Positions 10,476 to 21,829 are shown, counted from the stretch's first letter. The stretch: DNA of 64,000 nt from Chrysogorgia sp. JL179-B06 (GCA_035772405.1 JAYKKM010000171.1:1-64000); one strand, 5' to 3'. The notes: generated from the letters alone by a model not told the origin. Made by a program: numbers and translations.

Positions 10476-12244
10476 GTAAGGAGTGGATTGATGCTTAAGA
10501 ACATAGTTCCTATCATTATATTGTCTAAAAACGCACGCTTGCAAACTTCAAAGCGGCTAACAACAAGCTGTGATTTATGTTGAGGATGCCCTGAAAGTGC
10601 ACAAATCATTTGTCCTTAACGTTCATTAATATTTATAATAGCACGGTTGAGTGACTAAACCCAAACGCTGTCATTGGCTGCCTTGCTTCATTATACCAGA
10701 AAATACAATGAGTTCATTTCAGCAAGTTCGACAAGTGCACATAATTGCATAAACGTGAACATAAAACCTAGAAAAAAGACTTTGGCCCGCGTATCCAGAA
10801 CAATATAATTCTAGAGACTATGTTAAGAAATAGGGGGAAAATCAATTATAAAATTCTCAAAAAAGAAAATTTATAAATAAAAAAAATTAAAAAAATCTAA
10901 TAAAAATTAACTTTAAAAAAATCTCAAAGATATCGAAGTCGCAGTGGAACATTAATACTCATTCTCAAAATTCCACTTGTGTTTGTATTTAACTGATAGA
11001 AAATTTACTTGTTGTGTCCCTGTACTGTGATAGGGAATACGAATGTACTGTTGTCATTTTGCCAAGCCGGAAACTGATTTTTCCATGTTTTACACACTGC
11101 CAACACAGTGTGCGGATAACATAGCTTGCTAGTGATGCAAAGCAACATTAGACGAAAGTTTCTGGCTTGTAATATCACATTCTAAATGAACGTTTTAAAA
11201 ATCACTTTTTACGATGTTTACACTTGCATATGTACAACCTTAGAAGTATACAATAAAAATCGCTGATGTATGTCAACGCCGAAAATGCCATGAAGAGAAT
11301 TTTTAGTTATGCAGACTAGCCAAGACAAGGAAATGACCACCAAAAATAAAAATTTGGTCCAATAAAAGTGATTTTTATTGTAATATACTTAAGTGAATTT
11401 TTTATATACTTTTCTTTTTTAAGATTTCCTTTTTTACTTGTTTATAATTATAGTTATGTTTTTTTAGTAATTCCTTTTTTTAGTATCTTGTATGATATAC
11501 CTTTCATATTTAGAAACACACGGCCCTATGAAAAACAACCTTTTGATTTCCTTTTTTTAAATAACTGTAAGTGGTTGATACAGACTATCGTGTATAAAGA
11601 TTATTAAATACAAATACAAATGCCTGGTGGAAACACGAGGCAATGGCCGAGTGGTTTCAGATATTTTTCGGTTTGAAATGGTCTCATTCCTATTTCTATT
11701 TGTTCTAAACAATTGAAATTGTACTTGCACTTGACAACAAGTAGATATACGATAAAGAGGATTATTAAGAGCTATTTGCACGATCTATTTATAATACAGT
11801 GATTCATGTTGTAGGTGATTTGTTTGACAATTAATAATGAACTTTTTTATTCATTGGTAAATGCCTTAGAATCTGTTTTTCAATTAAATTATATGACTCG
11901 CAATCTAGTTTCTATTGTCAACTATACCTTTTTGAAGTTCTATTTCTCTTCCGAAAAGAGAAATCAAACCTAACTTTGTAAAAGTGAAGAAAAAAAATAA
12001 ATTTCATAATACAGCGCAGGATTTATCGAGGAGTATTTCTTCGGATCTCTTGTTGCACAACCGCGTTTTGAGAAAGAATGGCACTATTAACCGGTATGAC
12101 GACATACTGGTAATAGGTTTATTGAACAAAATAATCTAGACCTATAACCACCTCTATGCCTCTGCGGATGAGCAAGTCACTAAAATAAAACCAAAATATA
12201 CAGTATTTTCTCGCCGTTTCATACCGGTATTCACATCACATACC
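10476..12244. other. Intron-like, AT-rich; A-rich and T-rich tracts
   Basis: An A-rich patch lies near 10,850-10,925 and a T-rich one near 11,360-11,570. No exon or structured element is recognised. Confidence 0.5.
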
Positions 12245-12709
12245 CAGGGTTCTATCTAGGATTTTTTCCCGTTTGGGGGAGAAGGCAAGGACGTAAGCCA
12301 GGAATCGGAAAGGGGGCAGCGAGCGTCAAAGGCGCGACACATCTAGTGGGGTCCGGGGACATGCCCCACGGAAAACTTTGAAAACTAGAGTCTCTGAAAT
12401 GCCATTTCCCTGCATTTTGGGGGAAGATTTTACACAATTCTGAAGGTTTGGAAAAGTCATATAAAACACTAAAACAACACTTTCCAGGATTTTAAGTACT
12501 TTATATATTGTTTATTAAAATTTATAATATATTACATATTGAATCAGTTAAGTTGAATTAAGTTACATGCTGGACTGAACTGGGAATACTTACTTCATGT
12601 ACACCAACCTGAATGGATCACAAACTTTTGTGGGGGGGAACTGGGCTGGTTTTTTGTTGGGGGGGTGGGGGAAGCTTCCACCTCCTCAAACCCCCTAGAT
12701 AGAACCCTG
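12245..12709. mobile_element. DNA transposon (hAT-like MITE), CAGGGTTCTATCTAG ends
   Basis: The ends CAGGGTTCTATCTAGG and CCTAGATAGAACCCTG are perfect inverted repeats, flanked on both sides by ATACC. The inside holds G-rich stretches and GTCCGGGGACATGCCCC. CAGGG ends are usual for hAT, but the visible duplication is 5 bp rather than 8, so the superfamily is tentative. The 465-bp length excludes an autonomous element. Confidence 0.75.
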
Positions 12710-13237
12710 ATACCGGTAGTACCATACCCGTACGATCGACGGCTGAAAACACGATCTTTAACCAGATCATAAAAGCGGAACTGAGTAACCAATTTCAATT
12801 AATATCCTTCGGTTTTTAATTGAACTTTTCGAAATCTATACGCAAAAAAGAATAACCCACCAAAAGGTATAAGTCGACTCTCATTCAAGAGAATTATATG
12901 GTATTCCACACGCCATTAGGGAAATATGTGCAAGTAGATGTAGAGGGCATAAATCACGTGGCGATATTAAAACTTCCAAAATGCTTCTTCCTCAAAGAAC
13001 TAACCAATCTTAGAAAATCAAGGAAGTAATTGCTAGGTTAAACAAATGCCGACATTTCTATGATAGAAAAAGACACTGTAACTTTGTGCCATACGGCTGA
13101 TACCAAAGTGAGTGTATATCAGACAGTCAATGCATTGAAAGAAAATCGCCAATAACCCTAGAATCTGGATCATTTTGTCCAACGACAAAGAGCCAACGGC
13201 TCTGGCCCGAACACAAATCGTCGAGTACAAAACGGGG

Positions 13238-13270
13238 AAGGCTAAATTGATGACTCAAAAGACCCTTTCT

Positions 13271-13333
<63 letters not shown>

Positions 13334-13492
13334 CTGTTTTATATTTTTCGTTAGGTTATGGATAGCTACGATAAGGGCTAAGTTTAAGGTTACGATCAAG
13401 GTTAAGGATCACAAGGTTAGGATTAAGATTGTATTAGGATTATTAGTTCTAAAAAATTAAAAGGACCTTTTGAGTCATCCCCTTTTAGCCTT
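13238..13492. mobile_element. Inverted-repeat element carrying a long poly-T
   Basis: AAGGCTAAA, then GATGACTCAAAAG, is mirrored by CTTTTGAGTCATC, then TTTAGCCTT. Between them lie the poly-T and a degenerate GGTTA-like stretch (GGTTACG, GGTTAAGG, GGTTAGG). It may be a MITE whose interior grew by simple-repeat expansion. Confidence 0.55.
13272..13333. repeat. Poly-T tract of about 62 bases, one G inside
   Basis: An uninterrupted T run except for a G at about 13,302. The length is unreliable in long-read assemblies. Confidence 0.9.
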
Positions 13493-13802
13493 CACACCGT
13501 CCAAAACACGTATGTATGCTTTTTTGCTTTTTATATTAACCAATCAAATTGCTGCGGTTACCATCGTTCCTAAGAGAGACCGATGGCCCCTTGTCGCTTG
13601 GACAAAAGGACCGCAACGCTCTGGGTACGTGATTGTGGTTGGTTATGGCTCGACTTCTTGAGTATACTAACGAGCCACAACTGATTTGTAGATCCTGTGA
13701 AAATGGTGGAGGGGGGAAATTGGCAGCCGTTTGTAACCAATAAATTATTTTGGATTTTGAGTAATCAGATCTGACACTTCCTATTTTGTGTGTTCTATTC
13801 AG

Positions 13803-14034
13803 GTGCAGGTGCATGAACAAGCTGGTCCGGCTTTGGAAAGAACTGGGGCGCTACCCGGTCCTTTCAATCCGAGTTCCAAAATCGTCGTGGGCCGTGTCGC
13901 TGGTTATACCGGGGGGGCCTGGGACAAAGCCATGGATTCGAGAAGAATGGTCGCTCTGCTGGGCAAGGGTCCGACGTTGGTGTCGAACTTAATCTATACA
14001 ACCAGCCTTACGAACAAGGATATAGTTGTTAAAG
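13803..14034 (+). CDS. Candidate exon upstream of a GGAA repeat
   Basis: After TATTCAG the frame reads VQVHEQAGPALERTGALPG, then FNPSSKIVVGRVAGYTGG, then AWDKAMDSRRMVALLGKG and further to NKDIVVKEG. It stays open into the GGAA microsatellite, and no convincing donor is visible, so the 3' limit is arbitrary. The composition looks coding, but no domain is recognised. Its place between the two ILEI exons suggests the same gene. Confidence 0.35.
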
Positions 14035-14078
14035 AGGGATGGGGTGGTTTGGTGATTGAAGTGTGGTTGGTGGTGGAT

Positions 14079-14379
14079 AGAAGGAAGGACGAAGAGGAAG
14101 GAAGGGAAGGAAGGGAAGGAAGGAAGGAAGGACGGAAGGAAGGAAGGAAGGAAGGAAGGAAGGAAGGAAGGAAGGAAGGAAGGAATGAAGGAAGGAAGGA
14201 AGGAAAATTAAGGGGAAGGAAGGAAGGAAGGAAGGAAGAAGGGAAGGAAGGAAGGAAGGAAGGAAGGAAGGGAAGAAGGAAGGAAGGAAGGAAGGAAGGA
14301 AGGAAGGAAAGGACGGAAGGAAGGAAAGGAAGGAAGGAAGGAAGGAAGGTAGGTAGGAAAGGAAGGTAGGGAGGGAGGG
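14079..14379. repeat. (GGAA)n microsatellite
   Basis: About 300 bp of AAGG units with occasional single-base changes. It creates long false open frames on both strands. Confidence 0.95.
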
Positions 14380-14421
14380 AGGAGTACGGTATAGTGTTAA
14401 CATTTCTTTAATTTTTCATAG

Positions 14422-14701
14422 GTAAAATTAAGAGCGTTCTCCGTGGTGAGGGATCAGATGATCCTGATCAGACTGGGTTATTCAAAGTAATCAAAGGTGA
14501 ATCGGGCGTCGAACGCAGCTCTCGACAGCGAGGTCACAATATCGTTGTTATGGACGACAGTGGGAAACCTTTCTCACTTCGCGAACATTTGACACTGCTG
14601 TACGCGTCAAAGAACGAAGGCAGCGCCAATGACCAGATTCATTGATGGCTTACCCAACGAGAGGATTGTTTTAATAGGCACCATAACAGGACAAACCAAA
14701 G
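14422..14701 (+). CDS. Exon encoding an ILEI/FAM3-type domain (second)
   Basis: Acceptor TTCATAG, phase-1 entry and donor G|GTTAGT delimit 280 bp. It reads KIKSVLRGEGSDDPDQTGLF, KVIKGESGVERSS, RQRGHNIVVMDDSGKPFSL, then after one missing base HFDTAVRVKERRQRQ and, after a second shift, RFIDGLPNERIVLIGTITGQ. RGHNIVVMD, FDT and RFIDGLP.ERIVLIGT are the diagnostic ILEI positions and line up with the exon at 10,213. Two domains with the same entry phase suggest a tandem-domain protein built by exon duplication. The frameshifts are probably sequence errors. Substrate and partners are unknown; ILEI domains are thought to bind carbohydrate or act as secreted signals. Confidence 0.65.
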
Positions 14702-14823
14702 GTTAGTCAGGGTGAATCACTGACCAGCGAGGTACAGTTTGGGTGGATTACTTTTAAACATGCTCGACTTTCGTGCTGTTACATGTTTTCATTTTACATG
14801 TCATATGTTCTACTTGATTGCAA

Positions 14824-15431
14824 TGAGAGTAGACGAAGAGTTGATGAGAGTAACAAGAGAGTTGATGAGAGTACCATAAGAGTCGATGAGAAGTACACTG
14901 AGAGTTAATGAGAGTACACGAGAGTTGATGAGAGTACACAAGAGTTGATGCGAGTACAATAATAGTCGATGAGAGTTGATGAGAGTACAAGAGAGGTGAA
15001 GAGAGTACATAATAGTCGATGAGAGTACAAACGAAACGAGTTACTGAGAGTACACGAGAGTTGAACGAGAGTACAACGAGAGTTGATGAGTGAGTACACA
15101 ACAGTTGATGAGAGATGATCGAGAGTACATGAGAGTATATGAGAGTTGATCAGAGTACCCGAGAGTTGATCAGAGTAACATGATAGTTGATGAGAGAGTA
15201 CAGGATAGTTGACGATAGAGTAAATGAATAGTTGATGAGAGAGAACATGATAGTTGATAAGAGTACACAAGAAGAGTTGATGAGATTTACATGATAGGTG
15301 ATGAGAGTACAGCATAGTTGATGAGAGTACATGAGTGACGATAAGAGTTCGAGAGTTGATGAGAGATGATGAGAGTTTTGGTAAACATTACATGAGAGTA
15401 TAATGAAAGTATGAGGGAGAATACGTGAGAG
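14824..15431. repeat. Minisatellite A, about 20-bp unit
   Basis: Roughly 30 imperfect copies of a unit close to GAGAGTTGATGAGAGTACAC. Unit length varies by one or two bases. It lies just 3' of the second ILEI exon, probably intronic. Confidence 0.9.
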
Positions 15432-15700
15432 TGCTTGAAACCACCTTGTTTACTTAGGTATAGGTGTGAATGAGTCGAAGGATTCCCTGTCCCGGCCTTG
15501 GAGCAACTGGGAACGTGAACCCAGGCCCCTGGTGGCTCATAGGGTCTTTCATGGGCTACACAGGTTCCGGATGCTGTGGACTGGGTGACCGAGACGGCTC
15601 GACCCAGGCACAAGGGCCCTTGTGTGGTCTCTGAATTCTTAACAATAACCTGCGGCAGTAAAAGCTGCCGCAAAAAGAAAAACGTTAAGTTTCTAGAAAT
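15432..15700. other. GC-richer island between two minisatellites
   Basis: A stretch clearly richer in GC than its surroundings, with CCGGCCTTGGAGCAACTGGG and GACGGCTCGACCCAGG. It ends near a perfect 7-bp hairpin GCGGCAG-TAAAAG-CTGCCGC. No frame is open for long on the plus strand (VNESKDSLSRPWSNWERE is the best start). It could be an exon with errors or an old repeat. Confidence 0.4.
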
Positions 15701-15742
15701 GTAACTCTTTAAGACTCTGGAGGAGTGACTAGCACCTAACTA

Positions 15743-16280
15743 CATTACCTCTGACGAGCAAATACAATCACCCTGACGTGAAAATAACATTACCCCAGAA
15801 GAGAGCAAATGACATTGCCCCCTGACGAGCAAATACCATTGCTCTGTGACAAACAAAGACACTTGCCCTGACGAGCAAATGCATTGCCCTGACAAACAAA
15901 GACATTGCCCTGACGGAGCAAATATGCATTGGCCCTGACTGAGCAAATACATTGCCCTGACGAAGCAAATACATTGTCCTGACGAGCAAAAACATAGCCC
16001 TAAAGAGCAAATACATCACCCTGAAGAGAGACAAATACATTGCCCTAACGAACAAATAACATTACCCTGACGAGCAAATAACATTGCCCTGACGAGCAAA
16101 ATACATATGCCCTAAACGGAGCAAACTACATTACCCTGCACGACCAAATATAATGCCCTGACGAGCAAATGACATTGCCCTGACGAGCAAGTATATTGCC
16201 CTGACGAAAGCAAATATATTGCCCTGACGACCAAATACATTGCCCTGACGGCCAAATACATTGCCCTGACGAACAAATTA
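15743..16280. repeat. Minisatellite B, 21-bp unit
   Basis: About 25 copies of CATTGCCCTGACGAGCAAATA with point changes and small indels. Because 21 is divisible by three, open frames such as SSGQCIC and LVRAMYL repeat on the minus strand; these are by-products. Confidence 0.92.
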
Positions 16281-16690
16281 GTATTATTAGGGTTAGTATT
16301 ATTAACGATATTTTTAGGAACAATTCGTTTGTTGTGATGGCTGCCATCTTGATAACTAGGACAATGTATATAGCTCGTCAGTGCAATTTAGTTGCTTTTC
16401 CAAATATGTAATACGTATTATAAGTATAGGAAGATACTAAAATATTTTTCCGCGTCAACTCATGCCATTGCACTACAGGACCTGATTGTACGAAGGCTGG
16501 ATAACTCACTATCCGGTTGTGTCCTTCCCCTACAGTTCTGTCTGACATAAACGCACACTTCATTTTTTTGTTATTTTTCAACTGAAACGTTTAAATTCTG
16601 ATTAGCATGCAATAGTGGTTTTGATTTTCTAACGCGCAACGTTATGTAACCTCTTGTTTGCTCAAGCTCCTTCTACTATCCGCTTTTTAG

Positions 16691-16791
16691 TCCGGCCTGT
16701 ATCAATGAACCGAAGTTTGAAGCTTTTGATTATCGAATTCGATGCTGGGAAAGCAAGTGATGAGGAGAAGAAGAAAAAAGAAGTGACTAGG
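16691..16791 (+). CDS. Candidate internal exon, Lys-rich end
   Basis: Acceptor TTTTTAG and donor GTATGT frame 101 bp. One frame is fully open: RPVSMNRSLKLLIIEFDAGK then ASDEEKKKKEVTR. No domain is recognised. The length and borders are good for an exon, so coding is plausible but unproven. Confidence 0.35.
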
Positions 16792-17224
16792 GTATGTGGG
16801 TCTGAATTTTAACAGCGAGTCTTTCTCACTTGAGTACAATCTAGTAATAATATTTATTTTTCGGAACTAGAACCCAGGCATAAATGGAGTTGTAGAACCT
16901 CTCGGAAGATCTAAACTCGATTGGTTGTTCTAAAATATCCCTAACCACCAGCCAATGCAAGAACCTTATGATGCCAATCCCCGTACCCCTAATAACTCTA
17001 ACAATAACTCTAAACCCTAGGTCATCTCTTAGAGGCAAGTAAATCAGCTTAGTTTAAATTCTAATTCTAGTAAGTAATTTGGCACAGTTATCAAATATCC
17101 ACGAGTAGTGTAAATTCATATGTTGCCCAAAACATCGCGAGGGTGATAATCTTGGACATAGCGTGTTGAAATTATGGCCTGCTACACAATCCTAGCATGC
17201 CATTGGACGGACCAACCGGTAAGT

Positions 17225-17480
17225 ATTCAGAATACGCTCTTTTGGGTGATCCGTTTTAATTTGCCAATAATTCGTTGGTGAGACTAACGTGGCCCGATTA
17301 ATTTCTAAATACCTAAACAGGTTTATACGAAGGGAATACAACGATCTCGTAATATAATAAGCACGTACATATATTACTTAGACTCGGTAATTCTAAACCT
17401 GTTTTGCCAGAATTGAAGTCGGTTAAATATTGCCCGTTAATAAATGGACAAAATCATACGACGAACTGGCGATTTTGCGA
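17225..17480 (+). repeat. Dispersed repeat R copy
   Basis: Contains GATTAATTTCTAAATACC, TACGAAGGGAATACAACG and GACTCGGTAATTCTAAACC, matching the copies at 33,168-33,400 (same orientation) and, inverted, at 53,960-54,190 and 1-410. Confidence 0.7.
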
Positions 17481-17817
17481 TCAACGAATACAGAGCGTTT
17501 CAAATAAGTAATAAAAACATTTTGTCTGATAGAATAGGCGGGCGAGGGGTTATTGCGTATACGTATTTCGGGGAGTTAATGTTTAATTATGAACTGTGAC
17601 AAAATTAAGTCCGACAACTCCTGCCTTGTCACCTTTTTTGACTGCTGCATGGTCGTAATTTAAGTTTAAAAAGGTAGAGTGCAGCGTAGACAGTGTTTAT
17701 GGATATATAGCAAAGTGAAAAGGGTGGTAACACACTGCCAAGGTTGGTAAACTGAAAAGGTGGTAAACTGCCGTTTTTTAAAAAATCGTATATTCTACCT
17801 AATCGTCATTATTTACG

Positions 17818-17832
17818 TTGTTGTTTGCTTGT

Positions 17833-17865
<33 letters not shown>

Positions 17866-17881
17866 TTGTTGTTGTTGTTTT
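17818..17881. repeat. (TTG)n microsatellite
   Basis: About 20 TTG triplets with a few breaks. Confidence 0.95.
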
Positions 17882-17942
17882 CGGTAGCTGTTGAGTAACA
17901 TATTCTTAGGTGATTAGCAATGCGTATGTATTTTATTTTTAG

Positions 17943-18132
17943 GCCCTCTCCATGCGATCTCTGCCCGCATAGGAGAAGGACTAAAATCGAAAGACTCGTC
18001 AACAGAACTAAGAACGGAGAAATCCTCAGCTTCGAAACATTGTTGTCGCAGTGGGATGAATCTGGCAACGAGATTGTGGTGTTAGCCAAGAAACTGTGCA
18101 TGATGATGATGGATATGACTTGATTGTACAAG
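17943..18132 (+). CDS. Candidate exon, frame-broken near its end
   Basis: It starts after TTTTTAG and ends at AAG|GTAAAG. The main frame reads RRRTKIERLVNRTKNGEILS, then FETLLSQWDESGNEIVVLAK. A one- or two-base shift then gives DDDGYDLIVQ up to the donor. The acidic-hydrophobic pattern looks coding. No family is recognised. Confidence 0.35.
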
Positions 18133-18252
18133 GTAAAGTAGAATAAGGCGGCAAAGGAACAAGCTGCGCCTGATGTAGCTAATACGACACTTGTAGATCA
18201 TTGTCGAAGTAGTCGAGGAAAATTTTGAGTAAGAGAATATATATATTATTAG

Positions 18253-18408
18253 ACGCAACTGGGGAACCCAGTTACGAAAATGCAACATCAGGCCCTTCTT
18301 GCTGATATCTTTGCCAACGACCCTAGAACTCTAAGACCAGTGCTCAAGGTTGAAACTGAACATCGATATCAAACTCTGACTCATTTGAACAGAATTACTA
18401 ATTTTTGA
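18253..18408 (+). CDS. Candidate exon 120 bp after the previous one
   Basis: After TTATTAG the frame TQLGNPVTKMQHQALLADIF, then ANDPRTLRPVLKVETEHRYQ, stays open for 51 codons to a TGA at 18,406. A possible donor (CAAG|GTTGAA) lies at 18,349, so the true 3' border may be there. The sequence looks coding but I do not recognise it. Confidence 0.35.
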   Translation, partial: TQLGNPVTKMQHQALLADIFANDPRTLRPVLKVETEHRYQTLTHLNRITNF

Positions 18409-19000
18409 TGGACACAAAGAGGCAATTTTTGTGATATCATTGAGACGTATTTGACCATTTAGTTATGACATTTTCAGTGTGAATTTCATATTGAGATTTT
18501 CCTTATTTTTGGGAACCGATTTTTTGGGGGGGGACGTAACCTGCATAAAATAAGGTCGTTTGCGCAGCTCTAGTATTGTATTATTTAATTATTCGTGTCT
18601 TTAAAAAAGGTGTTGTCCGGGAAAAGGGCGAGTCTGCTTAAGATGTGGGGGACATAATATTTTCTAAGTGTTGCCAACAGAAGACCATGTAACTATTTAT
18701 GTAAATAAACTGACTAATTATGAAATATTTAGTATGATAAACACTAGTGCTCTCAAAAATTACCCTAGTGATAGACTAACGGGTGCCACCTTTAAGCTTC
18801 CTTAATCTAGCTTTTCTCAAGCGTGTTTATATTGAACAAGCTGGTAACTCTACGAACTCACGTTCGCCAAACTGCCTTTGACTGATGACAAAATGTTTTG
18901 TTGACAAAAGCTTTGCTCATAGCGAAATCTGTGCTTTTTATATCCTGTTCGTATCGTGAAAAAATCCTAGTTTTTTTTATACCTCTGATCGTATCGACAT

Positions 19001-19507
19001 CAGGGTTCAAAATAGCAGTCGGCTGTATCCGGGTATTTACCCGACGCTAGACCGGCGACTTTTAAACGACGGTGAATTTTTAACTATTCAACAAAAATCA
19101 ACTTTCCGAATTGACATAAAATATCGCACTAAAATAATTTTGAAATTTGTTGAAAAAGACGAATTTGCTATTATTTGCCTGGCCAACCTTCTATCTTGTA
19201 AACCGTATTAAAATGTGGAGAATTGAGATTCGCAATTTTCAGCGGAGCCTGCAGTCTTTGGTACATGCTATGGTACTTTGCGCAAGTTGAATTGAGTATC
19301 AGAGCACCTGAAGCAAGAGAAGAAAATTACACGTTATCATCGGTATTTTCTTCTGTTAAATACTGTCTAGCATATTAATAATAACAGTAAGCATATTAGC
19401 AGTAGCATGATACAAAGCATATTAAAAGCCGGCACAAAAGCAAAATGTACAAATATAAAACAGACCACAAAAATATCTAACTCGAAAATAATTTATTTTT
19501 AACCCTG
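19001..19507. mobile_element. hAT-like non-autonomous element
   Basis: The ends CAGGGTTCAAAATA and TATTTTTAACCCTG are inverted copies (13 of 14). The first 80 bp hold CAGTCGG, CCCGACG and CGGCGAC motifs resembling known hAT ends. The flanking octamers ATCGACAT and ATCGCGCA match only partly. It has no open frame. Confidence 0.65.
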
Positions 19508-20081
19508 ATCGCGCAAAAATACTGTATTTATATCCTGCTCGTATCGTAGAAATTTTAACTTTTGTGGTTGTTTTCTCTTGGATAGGGGTACCGGAAGTCT
19601 AAAGTCCAACAATGGACGTTATAAATGCAGACCAAGGTAAATTAATTTTAGCTTGAGGATGTCAATTTCCTTCACTTGGGAGTTTTGGAGAAACGTTTGA
19701 GAACTTTGTTTTGTTTTTCTTTTTACCACAGCGTATTGCACGAGCCCGGATCCAACATAAATAAGCTAGCGACAGAAGTTTGCCGAAAAGGTATTTTTGA
19801 GATCTGGTATCTGTGCGAACAAAGCAGATACAGAAACTAATAAAGCAGCGTGTATAACTGGACAAATCGCAAACCATATTTTGGCTAACAACACTAATCT
19901 TATCTTAAAGTGTCTAAGCCTTGGGACAGTTTTAATGTTTTCTATTTTGAGGAGGCAAAAATAGATGATAAGGTCGTTTTTACAGTTCTTGATTTGGTCC
20001 ATTCCTCAAATAAAAGAAGGCTTAGGGACGAGTCACCCTGTGACGTAGTTTAAAAGGATGCGATGATCAGTCCCTCAAGTT
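19508..20081. other. No recognisable feature
   Basis: AT-rich, without supported exons or elements. Confidence 0.5.
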
Positions 20082-20614
20082 CACTGATCTCGAAAGAAGA
20101 CTTGGATCGAGGCAACTATTGTTCAGAAAATGAAGGGCCGGACGTTCCGTCACAATTTACTAAAGGACCAACTGAGGATCCTATGAGGTTTTGTTGGACT
20201 ATGTGCTCGTTACCATCGACAAAATAAAATAATTATTTACTATAAAGAGGACCAGAAGACATTTTTCAAATACTACTGGAGTAAAACGATACATGTTCCA
20301 ACCTACAGATTTACTTTGACTTTGGTCCCTTAGTAAATGGCCCCCGTTGGCTCTAATTATCCAGTGAGAGAAGCCAATTATGAGACGATCATATTAGGTT
20401 CAAGTTTTTATGCATTTAATGATAAAAAAAATATAAATTGTCCAGACACTAAACCTATTTCGCGAAGCGTCACAGTATTGATTTACTTTTGTAAACTCGG
20501 AGCTTCTAATGTAGTCTCTCGTCAATTTACATTACTGCAAATATGCAATCATCAAAATCAGCTCAGCAGGATAACAATAGAAAGCTCAAACCAGTCCTAT
20601 TTTTGAGATCAGTG
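20082..20614. mobile_element. hAT-type MITE, copy 2
   Basis: The ends CACTGATCTCGAAAGAA and TTTTTGAGATCAGTG are flanked by a perfect 8-bp duplication CTCAAGTT. It matches copy 1 at 5,526-6,053 over most of its length. A perfect duplication suggests a younger insertion than copy 1. Confidence 0.9.
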
Positions 20615-20699
20615 CTCAAGTTACGTTGCGTAAGGTAGATTAACCAGACCCTTTGTAATTTGCAAACATTTTACGCAGGGAATAGCGCTCCGTCGAGAA

Positions 20700-20840
20700 T
20701 GACAGTCAGCATCGATGTTTTTCCGCTTTTACCCATAATTATTTGTGGCCAATAACAAAAGAATCTAGCTCATTTGCAATTCTTTGTGAGTCAAATTTGG
20801 TTTGTTTGTCCGCTTTTTGAGCTATTACTAGCAGCCAGAA
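20700..20840 (-). repeat. Copy of a dispersed sequence also near the array
   Basis: Contains ACCCATAATTATTTGTGGCC and GAGTCAAATTTGGTTTGTTT, inverted relative to 32,500-32,600 and parallel to 54,740-54,850. The class is unknown. Confidence 0.6.
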
Positions 20841-21029
20841 CTCTACGCTATTGATAGTACCGAAAAAGATGGCGACTGTAATATTTTACCAGAATGCTTT
20901 GCGACCTGAAATCACCTGTTATAACATCTAAACATTGTTTTACCTTGTAAATATGAATTGAATGCGTAACAACTTCCTTTTTACCAAACTTAATCTTTTT
21001 AAAACTACTAATCTTCTGCTATTTCTATG

Positions 21030-21128
21030 AGATATGAAAAAGTTTGTAAATGGTTAGTCCGTTTACAGTTTTCTTTCAAACAAGAGGATTATTTTACAAC
21101 TGAATTTTTCATTGTATAGGCACTTTAA
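21030..21128. mobile_element. Solo end of long-TIR family 1
   Basis: About 100 bp ending CAACTGAATTTTTCATTG, then TATAGGCACTTT, the same terminal segment as in the complete family 1 copies. The other end is missing. Confidence 0.7.
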
Positions 21129-21302
21129 GAGAGAGATCTCCTAAACGAAAGGACTCTAATAAAAAATTATAAAAGACCTTAATAGCTATTTTTGCATCCT
21201 CTATTTCAAAAAACGAAAACCTGTCCAGGCCCGAGGCGTCTAGGGCAATATTGCAACGAGACGGAAAATTTAATGAAAGTAAATGTTGTTTACACAAAAG
21301 AT

Positions 21303-21353
21303 TCCCCCCCCCCCCGCCACCCCCCCCCCCCCCCCCCCCCCCACCCCCCCCCT
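21303..21353. repeat. Poly-C tract, about 50 bp
   Basis: A C run broken by single G or A bases. The true length is uncertain. Confidence 0.9.
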
Positions 21354-21430
21354 CACATAAAATCCACCGGAAGTAGTCGGGGCCATATAATAATATCTCT
21401 TTATTTATTTCAAGTGTCCTCAATTCACAG

Positions 21431-21560
21431 TCGAAGAACGACCTGTTATCTTACATCCCAGAACGTATTTCGCTCTTACTCTCATCAACTCACCCACCAA
21501 TCACAAGTCGCGTGAAAGCTGACAATCCGAACCATCGCTGGCGTGGAGGTCGTCTCAGCG
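21431..21560 (+). CDS. Candidate internal exon just outside the left arm
   Basis: Acceptor AATTCACAG and donor GTAAGA delimit 130 bp. One frame is fully open: SKNDLLSYIPERISLLLSST, then HPPITSRVKADNPNHRWRGG and RLS. Another frame starts EERPVILHPRTYFALTL but stops after about 30 codons. No domain is recognised. It sits upstream of the 18-nt exon at 24,187 and might belong to the same transcript. Confidence 0.35.
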
Positions 21561-21829
21561 GTAAGATTTTCACGCTATAGTTAAACACGTTAAACATAGA
21601 GACTATTTGGTGTGTTATAAACATACAAATGTTCATGGAACATTTTCTTGCGGCCGTTCCCGCTGCTACACATGCTCTTTACTCAATCCCGCCCACCACA
21701 GTTATTTATACTGTCTCCCAAATTCGACCTCACAATCCGTCATACTTTTCTCATACACGTCCACCAACATTATTTCTTGGCGATAAATGCCCTAAAAAAT
21801 CTTTAACATCGGTGAATCTGTGACGACTC

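Noticed and set aside
14029..14403. Frames with Lys-Glu-Gly-Arg or Leu-Pro-Ser-Phe repeats
   Set aside because: By-products of the GGAA microsatellite on either strand.
15743..16280. CRISPR-like array
   Set aside because: Repeats are contiguous and variable without unique spacers, and the context is eukaryotic.
14754..16347. Minus-strand frames over the minisatellites (SSGQCIC, LVRAM, LINSRVL repeats)
   Set aside because: They follow from the 20-21-bp repeat units, with no start or domain support.
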